In this document: positions 49,816 to 58,692 of the stretch, piece after piece
How positions within the stretch are numbered: the first letter of the stretch is position 1
Layout: each line of letters begins with the position of its first letter
Assembly (NCBI GenBank): GCA_910586705.1
Contig: CAJUJK010000002.1
Span: 124,001 to 188,000, forward strand
Length of the DNA stretch: 64,000 nucleotides
Source of the DNA: an uncultured Lachnospiraceae bacterium
Lineage (GTDB): Bacteria; Bacillota; Clostridia; Lachnospirales; Lachnospiraceae
Direction: 5' to 3'
Made by a program: the position numbers and the translations under genes
Notes under the pieces: generated by a model
Databases searched by the model: none
Told to the model about the DNA's origin: nothing
Seen by the model: only the letters and a program-made list of their open reading frames with translations

Positions 49816-51033
49816 TTACACACTCGCCCGCACAAGTTTCGGCTGGTAGCCTTGATCCTCAAGGGACTTGATGATCTGGTTTTTGTGCTCCGTGCCGTAT
49901 GCCTCCAGCGTGATCCTGAGTTCCACCGCCGCATTGCGGTTGATGGAGACAAACTGGTTATGCTCCAGCTTGATCACATTGCCGCTTTCCTTCGCGATCA
50001 CGTCCGCCACTCTGGAAAGCTCGCCCGGCTTGTCCGGCAGAAGCACCGACACGGTAAAGATCCTGTCGCGCAGCACAAGACCCTGCTGCACCACGGATGA
50101 CATGGTGATCACGTCCATATTGCCGCCGCTCAGGATGGAGACAATCTTTTTATGCTTCACATCCAGATGCTTTAATGCCGCCACGGTGAGAAGCCCGGAA
50201 TTTTCCACCACCATCTTGTGATTTTCCACCATATCCAGAAAAGCGACCACCAGCTCTTCATCCTCCACGGTGATAATGTCATCCAGATTTTTGCTCACAT
50301 AGGGGAAAATCTTTTCGCCCGGTGTTTTCACCGCCGTGCCGTCTGCGATGGTATTGACCTGCGCCATGGTCTGCACTTTTCCTGCCTTGATGGACGCCTG
50401 CATACATGCCGCGCCCGCAGGCTCCACACCGATCACCTTGATCTTCGGGTTTAAAAGTTTTGCCAGCGCAGACACGCCGGTGGCAAGACCGCCGCCGCCG
50501 ATGGGCACCAGAATATAGTCCACCAGAGGAAGTTCTTTTATGATTTCCATGGCGATGGTTCCCTGTCCCGTCGCCACATCCAGATCATCGAAGGGATGCA
50601 CAAACGTATAGCCGTTTTTCGCAGCCAGTTCCAGCGCGTGCGCACATGCCTCATCATACACGTCCCCGTGGAGAATCACCTCCGCCCCATGGCTCTTTGT
50701 ACGGTTTACTTTGATGAGGGGGGTTGTGGTGGGCATCACGATCACCGCTTTCACCCCGTAACACTTCGCCGCGTATGCCACGCCCTGCGCATGGTTCCCG
50801 GCGGAAGCCGTAATCAGACCTTTCGCCCGCTCTTCCTCCGTGAGCGTACTGATCTTATAGTAGGCGCCTCTGAGCTTATACGCGCCTGTAAGCTGCATGT
50901 TCTCCGGCTTCAGATAAATCTTATTCCCGGTCTGCGCGCTGAAATAGTCGCTGTACACAAGCTTCGTCTCCGAAGCCACCTCCTTTACTACCTCGTATGC
51001 CTCCTCAAACTTATCCAACGTCATTGCTTCCAT
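49816..51033 (-). CDS. ilvA: Threonine ammonia-lyase with C-terminal ACT domain
   Basis: 405 residues. PLP-dependent core: TGAYKLRGAYYKI with the cofactor lysine, SAGNHAQGVAYAA, PIGGGGLATGVSA. A single ACT domain follows (about 325-405; FTVSVLLPDKPGELSRVADVI). The enzyme deaminates threonine to 2-oxobutyrate; the length and single ACT domain fit the TdcB/short IlvA group and suggest allosteric control. It lies 47 bases after ftsY and interrupts the usual ftsY-ylxM-ffh order. Confidence 0.93.
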   Translation of the reverse strand: MEAMTLDKFEEAYEVVKEVASETKLVYSDYFSAQTGNKIYLKPENMQLTGAYKLRGAYYKISTLTEEERAKGLITASAGNHAQGVAYAAKCYGVKAVIVMPTTTPLIKVNRTKSHGAEVILHGDVYDEACAHALELAAKNGYTFVHPFDDLDVATGQGTIAMEIIKELPLVDYILVPIGGGGLATGVSALAKLLNPKIKVIGVEPAGAACMQASIKAGKVQTMAQVNTIADGTAVKTPGEKIFPYVSKNLDDIITVEDEELVVAFLDMVENHKMVVENSGLLTVAALKHLDVKHKKIVSILSGGNMDVITMSSVVQQGLVLRDRIFTVSVLLPDKPGELSRVADVIAKESGNVIKLEHNQFVSINRNAAVELRITLEAYGTEHKNQIIKSLEDQGYQPKLVRASV

Positions 51034-51080
51034 CCCCTCTGTGCCTCCTCGCTCTGTTTCTATTCACAGCTTCCGTCTGC

Positions 51081-52046
51081 TCATAGTAATGGCATTTGCT
51101 GCTCTTCTTCCTCTCCCACTTTCACATCAAAAAGCGCGTCCACAAACTGCTTCGCGTCGAACTTCTGCAAATCCTCTATGGTTTCTCCCACACCGATATA
51201 CTTGACAGGAATCTGCAATTCCGACTGGATTGCCACCGCGATGCCGCCCTTCGCCGTCCCGTCCAGCTTTGTCAGAATGATGCCGGTCACATCCGCCACC
51301 CCGCTAAACTCTTTCGCCTGCTGTAAGGCATTCTGACCCGTGGTGCCGTCCAGAACAATCAGATTCTCCCTGTGGGCGTCCGGGAACTCCCTGTCGATAA
51401 TGCGGTTGATCTTTTTCAGCTCCTCCATCAGATTCTTCTTATTGTGAAGCCGCCCCGCCGTATCGCACAAGAGCACATCCACGTTTCTCGCCTTCGCCGC
51501 GCTCACCGCGTCGAAAATCACGCTTGCAGGGTCCGCGCCCTCCGTACCGCCGATCATATCCGCGCCGGCTCTTGCAGCCCACTCCGAAAGCTGTTCACCT
51601 GCCGCCGCGCGGAACGTATCTGCCGCCGCGATCAGCACCTTTTTCCCCTGCCCTTTGAGCTGCGCCGCGAGTTTACCCACCGTGGTCGTTTTTCCGACGC
51701 CGTTGACACCGATCAGCATCACCACCGAACGTTCCTTTTCAAAATCATAGGCGGTCTCGCCCACTTCCATCTGCTCCCTAATGCTTTCGATCAGATGTTC
51801 CCGGCAGGCGGCAGGTTCCTTGATATGGTTTTCTTTCACCTGCTTTTTCAGCCGCTCCAGAATCTCCCCGGTGGCGTTCACGCCGATGTCCCCCATGATA
51901 AGGATCTCCTCCAGCTCCTCATAGAAGTCGTCGTCGATACTGGAAAATCCGCCGAACACGGAATCCATGCTGTGTACAATATTATCCCTTGTCTTGGTCA
52001 GACCCGCCTTCAGCCTGCCAAAGAAACCTTTCTTTTCTTCTCCCAT
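51081..52046 (-). CDS. ftsY: Signal recognition particle receptor FtsY
   Basis: 321 residues from ATG 52046 (GGAG five bases upstream); the frame to 52082 is unsupported. A short A region leads into the N domain and the G domain: IGVNGVGKTTTVGKLA, DTAGRLHNKKNLMEEL, TKLDGTAKGG. FtsY docks SRP-ribosome complexes at the membrane; its partner Ffh is encoded at 37423. It follows smc as in many Firmicutes. Confidence 0.97.
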   Translation of the reverse strand: MGEEKKGFFGRLKAGLTKTRDNIVHSMDSVFGGFSSIDDDFYEELEEILIMGDIGVNATGEILERLKKQVKENHIKEPAACREHLIESIREQMEVGETAYDFEKERSVVMLIGVNGVGKTTTVGKLAAQLKGQGKKVLIAAADTFRAAAGEQLSEWAARAGADMIGGTEGADPASVIFDAVSAAKARNVDVLLCDTAGRLHNKKNLMEELKKINRIIDREFPDAHRENLIVLDGTTGQNALQQAKEFSGVADVTGIILTKLDGTAKGGIAVAIQSELQIPVKYIGVGETIEDLQKFDAKQFVDALFDVKVGEEEEQQMPLL

Positions 52047-52059
52047 TCCTGCTCCCTTT

Positions 52060-55000
52060 TTAATCGTCCAGTTCTTTGTCAATCAGATTGACACTCACAA
52101 GCGTGGAGATACCCTTCTCCTGCATGGTAATGCCGTAGAGCCTGTCCGCCTTCTCCATGGTGCCGCGCCTGTGGGTAATCACGATAAACTGCGTATTCTT
52201 CGTCAGCTTATGCAGATACTTCGCAAACCGCGTCACATTGTTCTCATCGAGCGCCGCCTCGATCTCGTCCAGAAGGCAGAACGGTGAAGGTTTTAAGTTC
52301 TGTATCGCAAAGAGCAGACAGATCGCCGTCAGCGCCTTCTCTCCGCCGGACATCTGCATCATATTGACCAGTTTCTTTCCGGGCGGCTGCGCGATCACGA
52401 GAATGCCCGCCTCCAGCACATCCTCGTCCTCAATCAGTTCGAGGGATCCTTTGCCCCCGCCGAACAGTTCCTTAAACACCTTGTCGAACTCCCGGTTGAT
52501 CTGGGCAAACTTTTCGTTAAACTGTTTCCGCATAGAGACGTCCAGTTCCTCGATAATGCCGAGCAGCGTTTTCTCCGCCTCCACCAGATCGTCGTGCTGT
52601 GTCTTTAAGAAGGTATAGCGCTCCATCAGATTGCGGTAGTCCTCGATGGCGTTTACATTCACGTCGCCGAGCTTTCTGATCGCGTCTTTCAGATTTCCAA
52701 TCTCCCGCTTCATCGCCGGAAGATCGGTCATCTCCTCGTTCTTTAAGCCTTCCGCGTCGGAGAGCGTGATCTCGTACTCGTCCCACATATAATTGATCTG
52801 GGACTCGATGGACTCCTCCATCCGCTCCTTCTGCGCATTCAAACGGTATACTTCCTTGTCAAGCGCCGTCATCCGCTGGGAAAGTTCCTCTCTGGTGCCA
52901 AAGAAGTTTTTCTGTTTCCCGGAAAGTTCCTCCTTGGTCTCCACGTCCTCTTTCAGCTTGACTTCCGCCTCTGTCTGCGCCGTATGGGAAGCCGCAATGG
53001 TTCTCTCAATCTCGAGAATACTCTCCTTCTTGCGCTCCACTTCCTCCTTGCCCAGATGCAGCCCTTCCTTCACCTCGTTCAGTTCTGCAAGATAACGCTG
53101 CCTCTCTCCGTCCACGCGCTCCAGATTCTGCCGTTTGAAATCGGCATTCTGGCGCATCTTCTCCACTTCCACATCGCACTCTGCCACCTGCGCCGCCTGC
53201 TCGGACTCAAGCGCGCGCTTTTCCTCAAGCTGTGTCTGAAACTCGGCAATCTGGGTCTCCACGCTCTTTTCCAGCGCCTCGGAATCTGCAAGTTCTTTTG
53301 CCGCTTCCTCCTTGCCGGTGCGGATCTCGCCGATCTGGGTTTCGATATCCTGTTCCTCGGTCTTTAACTCGCCGAAGCCCTCCGTGGTCTCGCTTTTCTT
53401 TTCCTCCGCCTGCATCACATTCATTCTGGCGGTATTCTGCTCGATAAACTTCCGCTGGATCTGACCCTTGATATCCTCAATCTCAAGACGCATTTTGTTG
53501 CGTCCCCGCTTGGTCTCCTCAATCTCATTTAAGATCTGGTCGATCTCCTTCACGTACTGTTTTACTTTCTTCTCCAGTTCCTCCATCTCCCTGCGTCTGC
53601 CGAGCAGATTGGAGTTGTTCCTAAACGCGCCGCCGCTGATGGCGCCGCCGGGCACGAGAAGCTCACCCTCCAGTGTGACCATGCGGATGCCGTAGTCAAA
53701 CTTTCTGGCGATCTTCACCGCGTTGTCCACATTGTCAACGACCATAATGCGGCCAAGCATAGCCTTCGCCACATTTTTATATTTCTTCTCAATTTTTACG
53801 AGCGCGTCCGCCATCCCTATTACGCCCGGCTCCTTCAAGGCATCCGGGTTTTTAAATTCCTGCGGCCGGGTAATGCTTGTCAGCGGCAGGAACGTCGCGC
53901 GCCCGGCTCTTGCCTTCTTTAAGAAGCCGATCATTCTCTTGGCGGTTTCCTCATCCTCCGTCACGATATTCTGGATATTGCCGCCAAGCGCCGTCTCGAT
54001 GGCGGTCTCGTACTTCGCCTCCGCCTGAATGATATCCGCCACGACGCCGATGATACCCTTCTCCGTCTCCTTTTTCTCCATGACCGCCTTGACGCTGCCG
54101 CCGTAACCTTCGTAGCGCTCCGTCAGGTTGGAGAGCGCCTCCAGCTTGGACTTCTGCTGGTGGTAAAGCACCTGCGTATCCCGGAGTTTCTGATCTTTTC
54201 CCGCAAGCTCGTCCCGCACGCCGGCAAGACGCTCCTCCATCAGCTCCTGCTGCTCCGTCAGTTCCTTGATGGCGTCTGTGATCGCCGCAAACTCCTCCTC
54301 CAGCTTTTTGATGGTCTCCGTCTGCTCTGCCTCGTCGGACTTTGCGCGCAGAAGCCGGGAATTGAGTTCTGCCTTCCTGATGTTCACCTGCTCCAGCATG
54401 GTGTCAAAGCGTCCCAGTCTGGACTTGATGGTGGCGCGGTTATTCAGCGCCTCTATGATGGTATTCTTTCCGCTTTCGATATGATTATTTAAAGTTTCTA
54501 TCTCGCTCTGGGTTTTCTCCAGAAGCTCCCTCGCCTGCGTCCGCTCTTCCTCCAGCGCCGTCAGTTTTTCGTCGATCTCCTGTTTTTCCGCGAGAATGGC
54601 TTCCCTCTCTTTGTCCCTCTCGGCGAGCTGCCCGCTGATGCTGCTGATGCGTGCCTGCAGATGTTCCTCATTTCCCTCCGCGGAGTGGATCTGCTCCTTC
54701 AGGACGTTGATCTCGCCCTCCAGTTTGGAGCGCATCACGCCCGTGTCCGTGAGCGTGGCTCTCGCCGCCTCAATCTCCGCATCCAACTGCTCGATGCGGC
54801 TCTGGATCCGCTCGTACTCCTCCTTTGTGGACTCATACTTATCCGTAGTCTCCTGCAGATCCCCGGAAGCAATGCGCAGCTTTTCATCCACATCCTTAAG
54901 CTGCTCCGTGATCCTCACGTTTTCAAGCAGGAAAACGTTGACGTCGAGGGTCTTCAGTTCCTCCTTCCTGCGAAGGTAAACCCTTGCCTTCTCCGCCTGT

Positions 55001-55620
55001 TTTTCAAGGGGACCCGTCTGTTTTTCCAGTTCCGCCAGAATATCGTTCACGCGCAGTAAATTCTGCTTTTCCGCCTCCAGCTTTTTCTGCGCCGCATACT
55101 TTCTGCGTTTGAATTTCACAATGCCTGCCGCCTCGTCGAAAAGCTCCCTGCGCTCCTCCGGCTTACCGCTCAAAATTTTGTCAATCTGTCCCTGCCCGAT
55201 TATGGAGTAGCCTTCTTTGCCGATTCCGGTATCGTAAAACAGTTCGTTGACATCTTTCAGACGGCAGGGCGTACCGTTTAACATATACTCGCTCTCCCCG
55301 GAGCGGTACAGCCGTCTCGACACCGTCACCTCGTCAAAATCAATGGCGAGCTGATGGTCTGAATTGTCCAGTGTAATCGCCACATAGGCGTAACCCAGCG
55401 GCTTTCTCATCTCCGTCCCGGAAAAGATCACGTCCTGCATGGACGCGCCGCGAAGCTGTTTGATGCGCTGCTCTCCCAGCACCCAGCGGACCGCGTCCGC
55501 AACGTTGCTCTTCCCGGAACCGTTCGGTCCCACAATACCCGTAATGCCGTTGTGGAATTTAAATGTAATTTTATTTGCAAAGGATTTAAACCCGTGTACT
55601 TCTATACTTTTTAAATACAT
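52060..55620 (-). CDS. smc: Chromosome partition protein SMC
   Basis: 1186 residues. N-terminal Walker A GIVGPNGSGKSNVADAVRWVLGEQ, long coiled coils (about 170-500 and 670-1000), a hinge domain (about 520-650; GVVADIIQAEAKYETAIETAL), and the C-terminal signature MMQMSGGEKALTAICLLFAI with Walker B FCLLDEIEAALDE. SMC with ScpA/ScpB organises and segregates the chromosome. It lies between rnc and ftsY, the conserved place. Confidence 0.98.
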   Translation of the reverse strand: MYLKSIEVHGFKSFANKITFKFHNGITGIVGPNGSGKSNVADAVRWVLGEQRIKQLRGASMQDVIFSGTEMRKPLGYAYVAITLDNSDHQLAIDFDEVTVSRRLYRSGESEYMLNGTPCRLKDVNELFYDTGIGKEGYSIIGQGQIDKILSGKPEERRELFDEAAGIVKFKRRKYAAQKKLEAEKQNLLRVNDILAELEKQTGPLEKQAEKARVYLRRKEELKTLDVNVFLLENVRITEQLKDVDEKLRIASGDLQETTDKYESTKEEYERIQSRIEQLDAEIEAARATLTDTGVMRSKLEGEINVLKEQIHSAEGNEEHLQARISSISGQLAERDKEREAILAEKQEIDEKLTALEEERTQARELLEKTQSEIETLNNHIESGKNTIIEALNNRATIKSRLGRFDTMLEQVNIRKAELNSRLLRAKSDEAEQTETIKKLEEEFAAITDAIKELTEQQELMEERLAGVRDELAGKDQKLRDTQVLYHQQKSKLEALSNLTERYEGYGGSVKAVMEKKETEKGIIGVVADIIQAEAKYETAIETALGGNIQNIVTEDEETAKRMIGFLKKARAGRATFLPLTSITRPQEFKNPDALKEPGVIGMADALVKIEKKYKNVAKAMLGRIMVVDNVDNAVKIARKFDYGIRMVTLEGELLVPGGAISGGAFRNNSNLLGRRREMEELEKKVKQYVKEIDQILNEIEETKRGRNKMRLEIEDIKGQIQRKFIEQNTARMNVMQAEEKKSETTEGFGELKTEEQDIETQIGEIRTGKEEAAKELADSEALEKSVETQIAEFQTQLEEKRALESEQAAQVAECDVEVEKMRQNADFKRQNLERVDGERQRYLAELNEVKEGLHLGKEEVERKKESILEIERTIAASHTAQTEAEVKLKEDVETKEELSGKQKNFFGTREELSQRMTALDKEVYRLNAQKERMEESIESQINYMWDEYEITLSDAEGLKNEEMTDLPAMKREIGNLKDAIRKLGDVNVNAIEDYRNLMERYTFLKTQHDDLVEAEKTLLGIIEELDVSMRKQFNEKFAQINREFDKVFKELFGGGKGSLELIEDEDVLEAGILVIAQPPGKKLVNMMQMSGGEKALTAICLLFAIQNLKPSPFCLLDEIEAALDENNVTRFAKYLHKLTKNTQFIVITHRRGTMEKADRLYGITMQEKGISTLVSVNLIDKELDD

Positions 55621-55623
55621 ATA

Positions 55624-56313
55624 TTACCTTTCTTTTCTTGCCAGAAGAGCTTGGTATGCCGCCTGCTGCTGCGCCGCTTTCTTGGAATGTCCGACTCCCC
55701 ATCCCTCTTTTTTCTCTCCCACATAGACCTCCACCTCGAAAATTTTATCGTGCTGTGGTCCCTCCTCTTTTACGAGTTCGTAATGAAGCGCGCCCTCGTT
55801 GCCCTGCTGTACGCACTCCTGCAGAATCGTCTTGGCATCATAGAAAAGCTGTTTGTGCTCTAAATCCGAAAGAATAAACCGGTGGATAAACGCCGAGGCT
55901 TCCTCAAGTCCCCCGTCCAGATAGATCGCGCCGATCACCGCCTCCATCACGTCGGAAACGATGGAGTCCCGGTTCCTTCCCCCGGTTGCCTCCTCTCCCT
56001 TTCCGAGCAGTATATACTGTTCCAGAGAAAAATCCCTCGCACAGAAAGCGAGCGCCGGCTCGCACACCATGGAGGCACGCATCTTCGTCAATTCCCCTTC
56101 CGGCGTGTTTTCCCGCTCCCTGAAAAGGAAATCGCTGCTCACAAGTTCCAGTACGGCATCTCCCAGAAACTCCAGCCGCTCATAATCTTCAAATTTGTTG
56201 ATCTTCATCTCATTGGCGTAGGAACTGTGCGTAAGCGCCTGCCGCAGCAGCGTTTTATCCCGAAACTGATATGCTATTTTTTCTTCCAACGCGCCAAACG
56301 CTTCACCCGTCAT
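55624..56313 (-). CDS. rnc: Ribonuclease III
   Basis: 229 residues: catalytic domain with the signature YERLEFLGDAVLELV and the later acidic residues in DVMEAVIGAIYLDGG, then a double-stranded RNA-binding domain (LQECVQQGNEGALHYELVKEEG ... GVGHSKKAAQQQAAYQAL). It processes rRNA precursors and other structured RNA. Three bases separate it from smc. Confidence 0.97.
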   Translation of the reverse strand: MTGEAFGALEEKIAYQFRDKTLLRQALTHSSYANEMKINKFEDYERLEFLGDAVLELVSSDFLFRERENTPEGELTKMRASMVCEPALAFCARDFSLEQYILLGKGEEATGGRNRDSIVSDVMEAVIGAIYLDGGLEEASAFIHRFILSDLEHKQLFYDAKTILQECVQQGNEGALHYELVKEEGPQHDKIFEVEVYVGEKKEGWGVGHSKKAAQQQAAYQALLARKER

Positions 56314-56363
56314 AAAAACCTCCGCATGGAAAAGCCCCTTCCTTATCAGAAAGGGCTGACCGC

Positions 56364-56594
56364 TTACTCCCTGCTGCTCTTGATCAGTTCTACCGCTTCG
56401 CCCACCGTAGTGATGCTCTCCGCCTTCTCGGCAGGTATTTCAATCTGAAAGGCGTCCTCAATTCCCATGATAATCTGGTAAACATCAAGAGAGTCCGCTC
56501 CCAGATCCTCCAGAAAGGTGGTTTCTTCCGTGATCTCCTTCGGGTCTACACTCAAAATCCCCGCTATCACTTCCCGTAATTTATCAAACTCCAT
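56364..56594 (-). CDS. acpP: Acyl carrier protein
   Basis: 76 residues from ATG 56594 (GGAGAGG about 11 bases upstream; the frame extends to 56732 only over plsX). The phosphopantetheine serine is in DLGADSLDVYQIIMG, with the acidic recognition helix following. It carries acyl chains in fatty acid synthesis and lies after plsX, which takes acyl groups from it. Confidence 0.97.
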   Translation of the reverse strand: MEFDKLREVIAGILSVDPKEITEETTFLEDLGADSLDVYQIIMGIEDAFQIEIPAEKAESITTVGEAVELIKSSRE

Positions 56595-56656
56595 CGCCAA
56601 ACATACCTCTCCGCTTTCCAAAGCGTCTTTCGCTGCCGGTATTTTATCGCCGCTCC

Positions 56657-57676
56657 CTAACCTGCACTCTCCTGCACTGTCACCTTCTCCCGGATCTTCT
56701 CGCTGATCTGCTGTTCCGTAAAGGCAATGCACTGTAAAATAGAATTTTTGATCTCATTCGCCTTGGAACTGCCGTGTGTTTTCACGACCAGCCCCTTAAG
56801 CCCCAGAAGCGGCGCGCCGCCGTACTGTTCCAGATCAAACGCCTTCAACGTCTTTTTAAGCGCCGGCTTCACCAGAAGCGCACCGATCTTGCTGCGCAGG
56901 GAGGTCATCATGCCCTCCTTCACTTTGCTGATCAGTGTCAGCCCCACGCCCTCATATGTTTTCAGAATCACGTTTCCCACAAATGCCTCGCAGACGATCA
57001 CGTCCGCCGCGCCCGCGGGAATATCCCTCGCTTCCACACTCCCGATAAAGTTGATGTCAGAACAGTTTTTCAAGAGAGGGAAAGTTTCCTTCACGAGCGC
57101 GTTTCCCTTTTCCTCCTCGGCACCGATATTCACAATGCCGACCTTCGGGTTCTTTACGCCCATCACATATTCCATATAAATCGATCCCATCTTCGCAAAC
57201 TGCACAAGATGGGACGGTCTTGCGTCCACATTCGCGCCACAGTCAATCAGAAGGGAACAGCCTGTCGCCGTGGGGATGAGCGGCGCAAGCGGCGGCCTCT
57301 CCACCCCTTTGATCCTGCCCACAATCACCTGTCCGCCTACCAGAGTCGCCCCGGTGCTTCCCGCGGACACAAAGGCGTCACAGGTACCATCCTTCACCAG
57401 ATTAAGCGCTTTCACGAGCGAGGAATCTTTTTTCTTGCGGATCGCCATCACCGGCGGCTCCGCCGTCTCGATCACCTCGGAGGCATGTACCACCTCCATC
57501 TGCTCCTTCGGATATGTATAACCGGCAAGCTCCTTCTCCAGAATATCCTGTTTTCCCACCAGATACACCTTGATCTTGCCGCTCTCGTTTACCGCCTCCA
57601 CAGCGCCCTTTACCGTCTCCACCGGGGCGTTGTCGCCACCCATGGCGTCCACAGCCACTTTAATCCATTCGCTCAT
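56657..57676 (-). CDS. plsX: Phosphate acyltransferase PlsX
   Basis: 339 residues from ATG 57676 (GGGAG five bases upstream). KVAVDAMGGDNAPVETVKGA, VSAGSTGATLVGGQ, PLAPLIPTATGCSLLIDCGANVD and CEAFVGNVILKTYEG are the family motifs. It makes acyl-phosphate from acyl-ACP, the donor used by PlsY (14876). It sits between rpmF and acpP. Confidence 0.97.
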   Translation of the reverse strand: MSEWIKVAVDAMGGDNAPVETVKGAVEAVNESGKIKVYLVGKQDILEKELAGYTYPKEQMEVVHASEVIETAEPPVMAIRKKKDSSLVKALNLVKDGTCDAFVSAGSTGATLVGGQVIVGRIKGVERPPLAPLIPTATGCSLLIDCGANVDARPSHLVQFAKMGSIYMEYVMGVKNPKVGIVNIGAEEEKGNALVKETFPLLKNCSDINFIGSVEARDIPAGAADVIVCEAFVGNVILKTYEGVGLTLISKVKEGMMTSLRSKIGALLVKPALKKTLKAFDLEQYGGAPLLGLKGLVVKTHGSSKANEIKNSILQCIAFTEQQISEKIREKVTVQESAG

Positions 57677-57782
57677 GTGTTCTCCCTCTGCATCAGGCAA
57701 ATTGTTACTCAAATTATCATACTAAATCCGCCCATAAAAATCAAGGCTCTTCGAGAGGTTCCCGAAAAGCCCGTCACGTCGA

Positions 57783-57962
57783 TCAGTCTACTGCGATGAT
57801 CTCTTTTTTGTTGTACGTTCCGCATTTCTTGCATACCCTGTGGGGTACCATCAACGCGCCGCACTTGCTGCATTTTACCAAAGTAGGAGCACTCATTTTC
57901 CAGTTTGCTCTTCTCTTATCTCTTCTTGCTTTAGAAGATTTGTTTTTAGGACAAATAGACAT
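57783..57962 (-). CDS. rpmF: 50S ribosomal protein L32
   Basis: 59 residues from ATG 57962, seven bases after AGGAGG. SICPKNKSSKARRDKRRANW and a zinc ribbon, CSKCGALMVPHRVCKKCG, with two CxxC pairs (zinc-containing version). It follows yceD, usually co-transcribed. Confidence 0.98.
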   Translation of the reverse strand: MSICPKNKSSKARRDKRRANWKMSAPTLVKCSKCGALMVPHRVCKKCGTYNKKEIIAVD

Positions 57963-57964
57963 CG

Positions 57965-58489
57965 TCACACCTCCTTATCCGCTTCAAAAATATCTTTGAT
58001 CGCCGCCATTCTGGGATCGGGAACAAACGTATCGCAATCGCACGTCCCCGTATTCAGATCCCTGCCGCATGTGGGGCAGATCCCCTTACAATCCGGCTTA
58101 CACAGAATCTTCATAGGCCAGCTTGTCACTATCTCACTGATCAGCAAGTCCTCTACGTTCAACTGAAAGCCTTCCATGAATGGCTGTTCCTCGTATGCCG
58201 AAGGTTCCGCATCCATATCCGGCGCCCACACTTCTCTGGTAAAGCAGATTTCCCGTTTCTCTTCCACCGGCTTCAGACACCTGTCACAGCCCGCCCGGAA
58301 GACAAAATCCGCTTTTCCCTCAATCCGTGCCCTGCCTTTTCCCGTGTTTGTAAAAACAAAGTCCACCGGTGATGAAGCAAGCACCGGATATTTTTCCCCG
58401 CCCACAGAAACTTCTGTCATCTCCGTTTCTGTCTGCATGGAAACAACTCTGTCCTCATTTGTCAACACTTCCGTCAGGTTCACGAACAT
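57965..58489 (-). CDS. yceD: YceD family protein (DUF177)
   Basis: 174 residues. FRAGCDRCLKPVEEKREICF holds the first CxxC and CKPDCKGICPTCGRDLNTGTCDCD the second cysteine cluster; the C-terminal DPRMAAIKDIF is typical. The family is tied to 23S rRNA metabolism and is nearly always upstream of rpmF. The start ATG follows AGGAG and a consensus promoter lies 30-50 bases upstream. Confidence 0.95.
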   Translation of the reverse strand: MFVNLTEVLTNEDRVVSMQTETEMTEVSVGGEKYPVLASSPVDFVFTNTGKGRARIEGKADFVFRAGCDRCLKPVEEKREICFTREVWAPDMDAEPSAYEEQPFMEGFQLNVEDLLISEIVTSWPMKILCKPDCKGICPTCGRDLNTGTCDCDTFVPDPRMAAIKDIFEADKEV

Positions 58490-58515
58490 AGCAGACTCCT
58501 ATCCACACTCAAACA

Positions 58516-58544
58516 ATTATACATAGGGCACCCCGGTTTGTCAA
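58516..58544 (-). promoter_or_regulatory. Consensus promoter of the yceD-rpmF-plsX-acpP-rnc-smc-ftsY unit
   Basis: TTGACA (58539-58544), a 17-base spacer and TATAAT (58516-58521) on the minus strand: both hexamers are perfect. It lies about 27 bases before the yceD start. Confidence 0.92.
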
Positions 58545-58575
58545 CCGATAATTTAACGTATGCAATAAGCCGGGC

Positions 58576-58679
58576 GAAGCACAGGCAGTATCAGCCGTTG
58601 GGAGCTTGCTCACATAAGGCTGTATACTGCCTGTGCTTCATCGGGCGAATGCCCGATAGCTCCAAGCTTTGCTTGGAGC
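58576..58679. repeat. Palindrome-rich intergenic element, second example
   Basis: A 21-bp stem with one bulge (58576-58596 with 58618-58639), then ATCGGGC-GAAT-GCCCGAT (58640-58657) and GCTCCAAGC-TTT-GCTTGGAGC (58659-58679). It lies in the 200-base gap between the chemoreceptor stop and the yceD promoter. The order, one long hairpin and two short palindromes, resembles 28284-28423 although the sequences differ. It may also terminate the chemoreceptor transcript. Confidence 0.55.
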
Positions 58680-58692
58680 GTAGACCGGCTGC

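Noticed and set aside
56595..56732. 46-residue N-terminal extension of the acyl carrier protein
   Set aside because: It overlaps the plsX coding end and reads as an out-of-frame shadow; MEFDKLREVI is the normal start.
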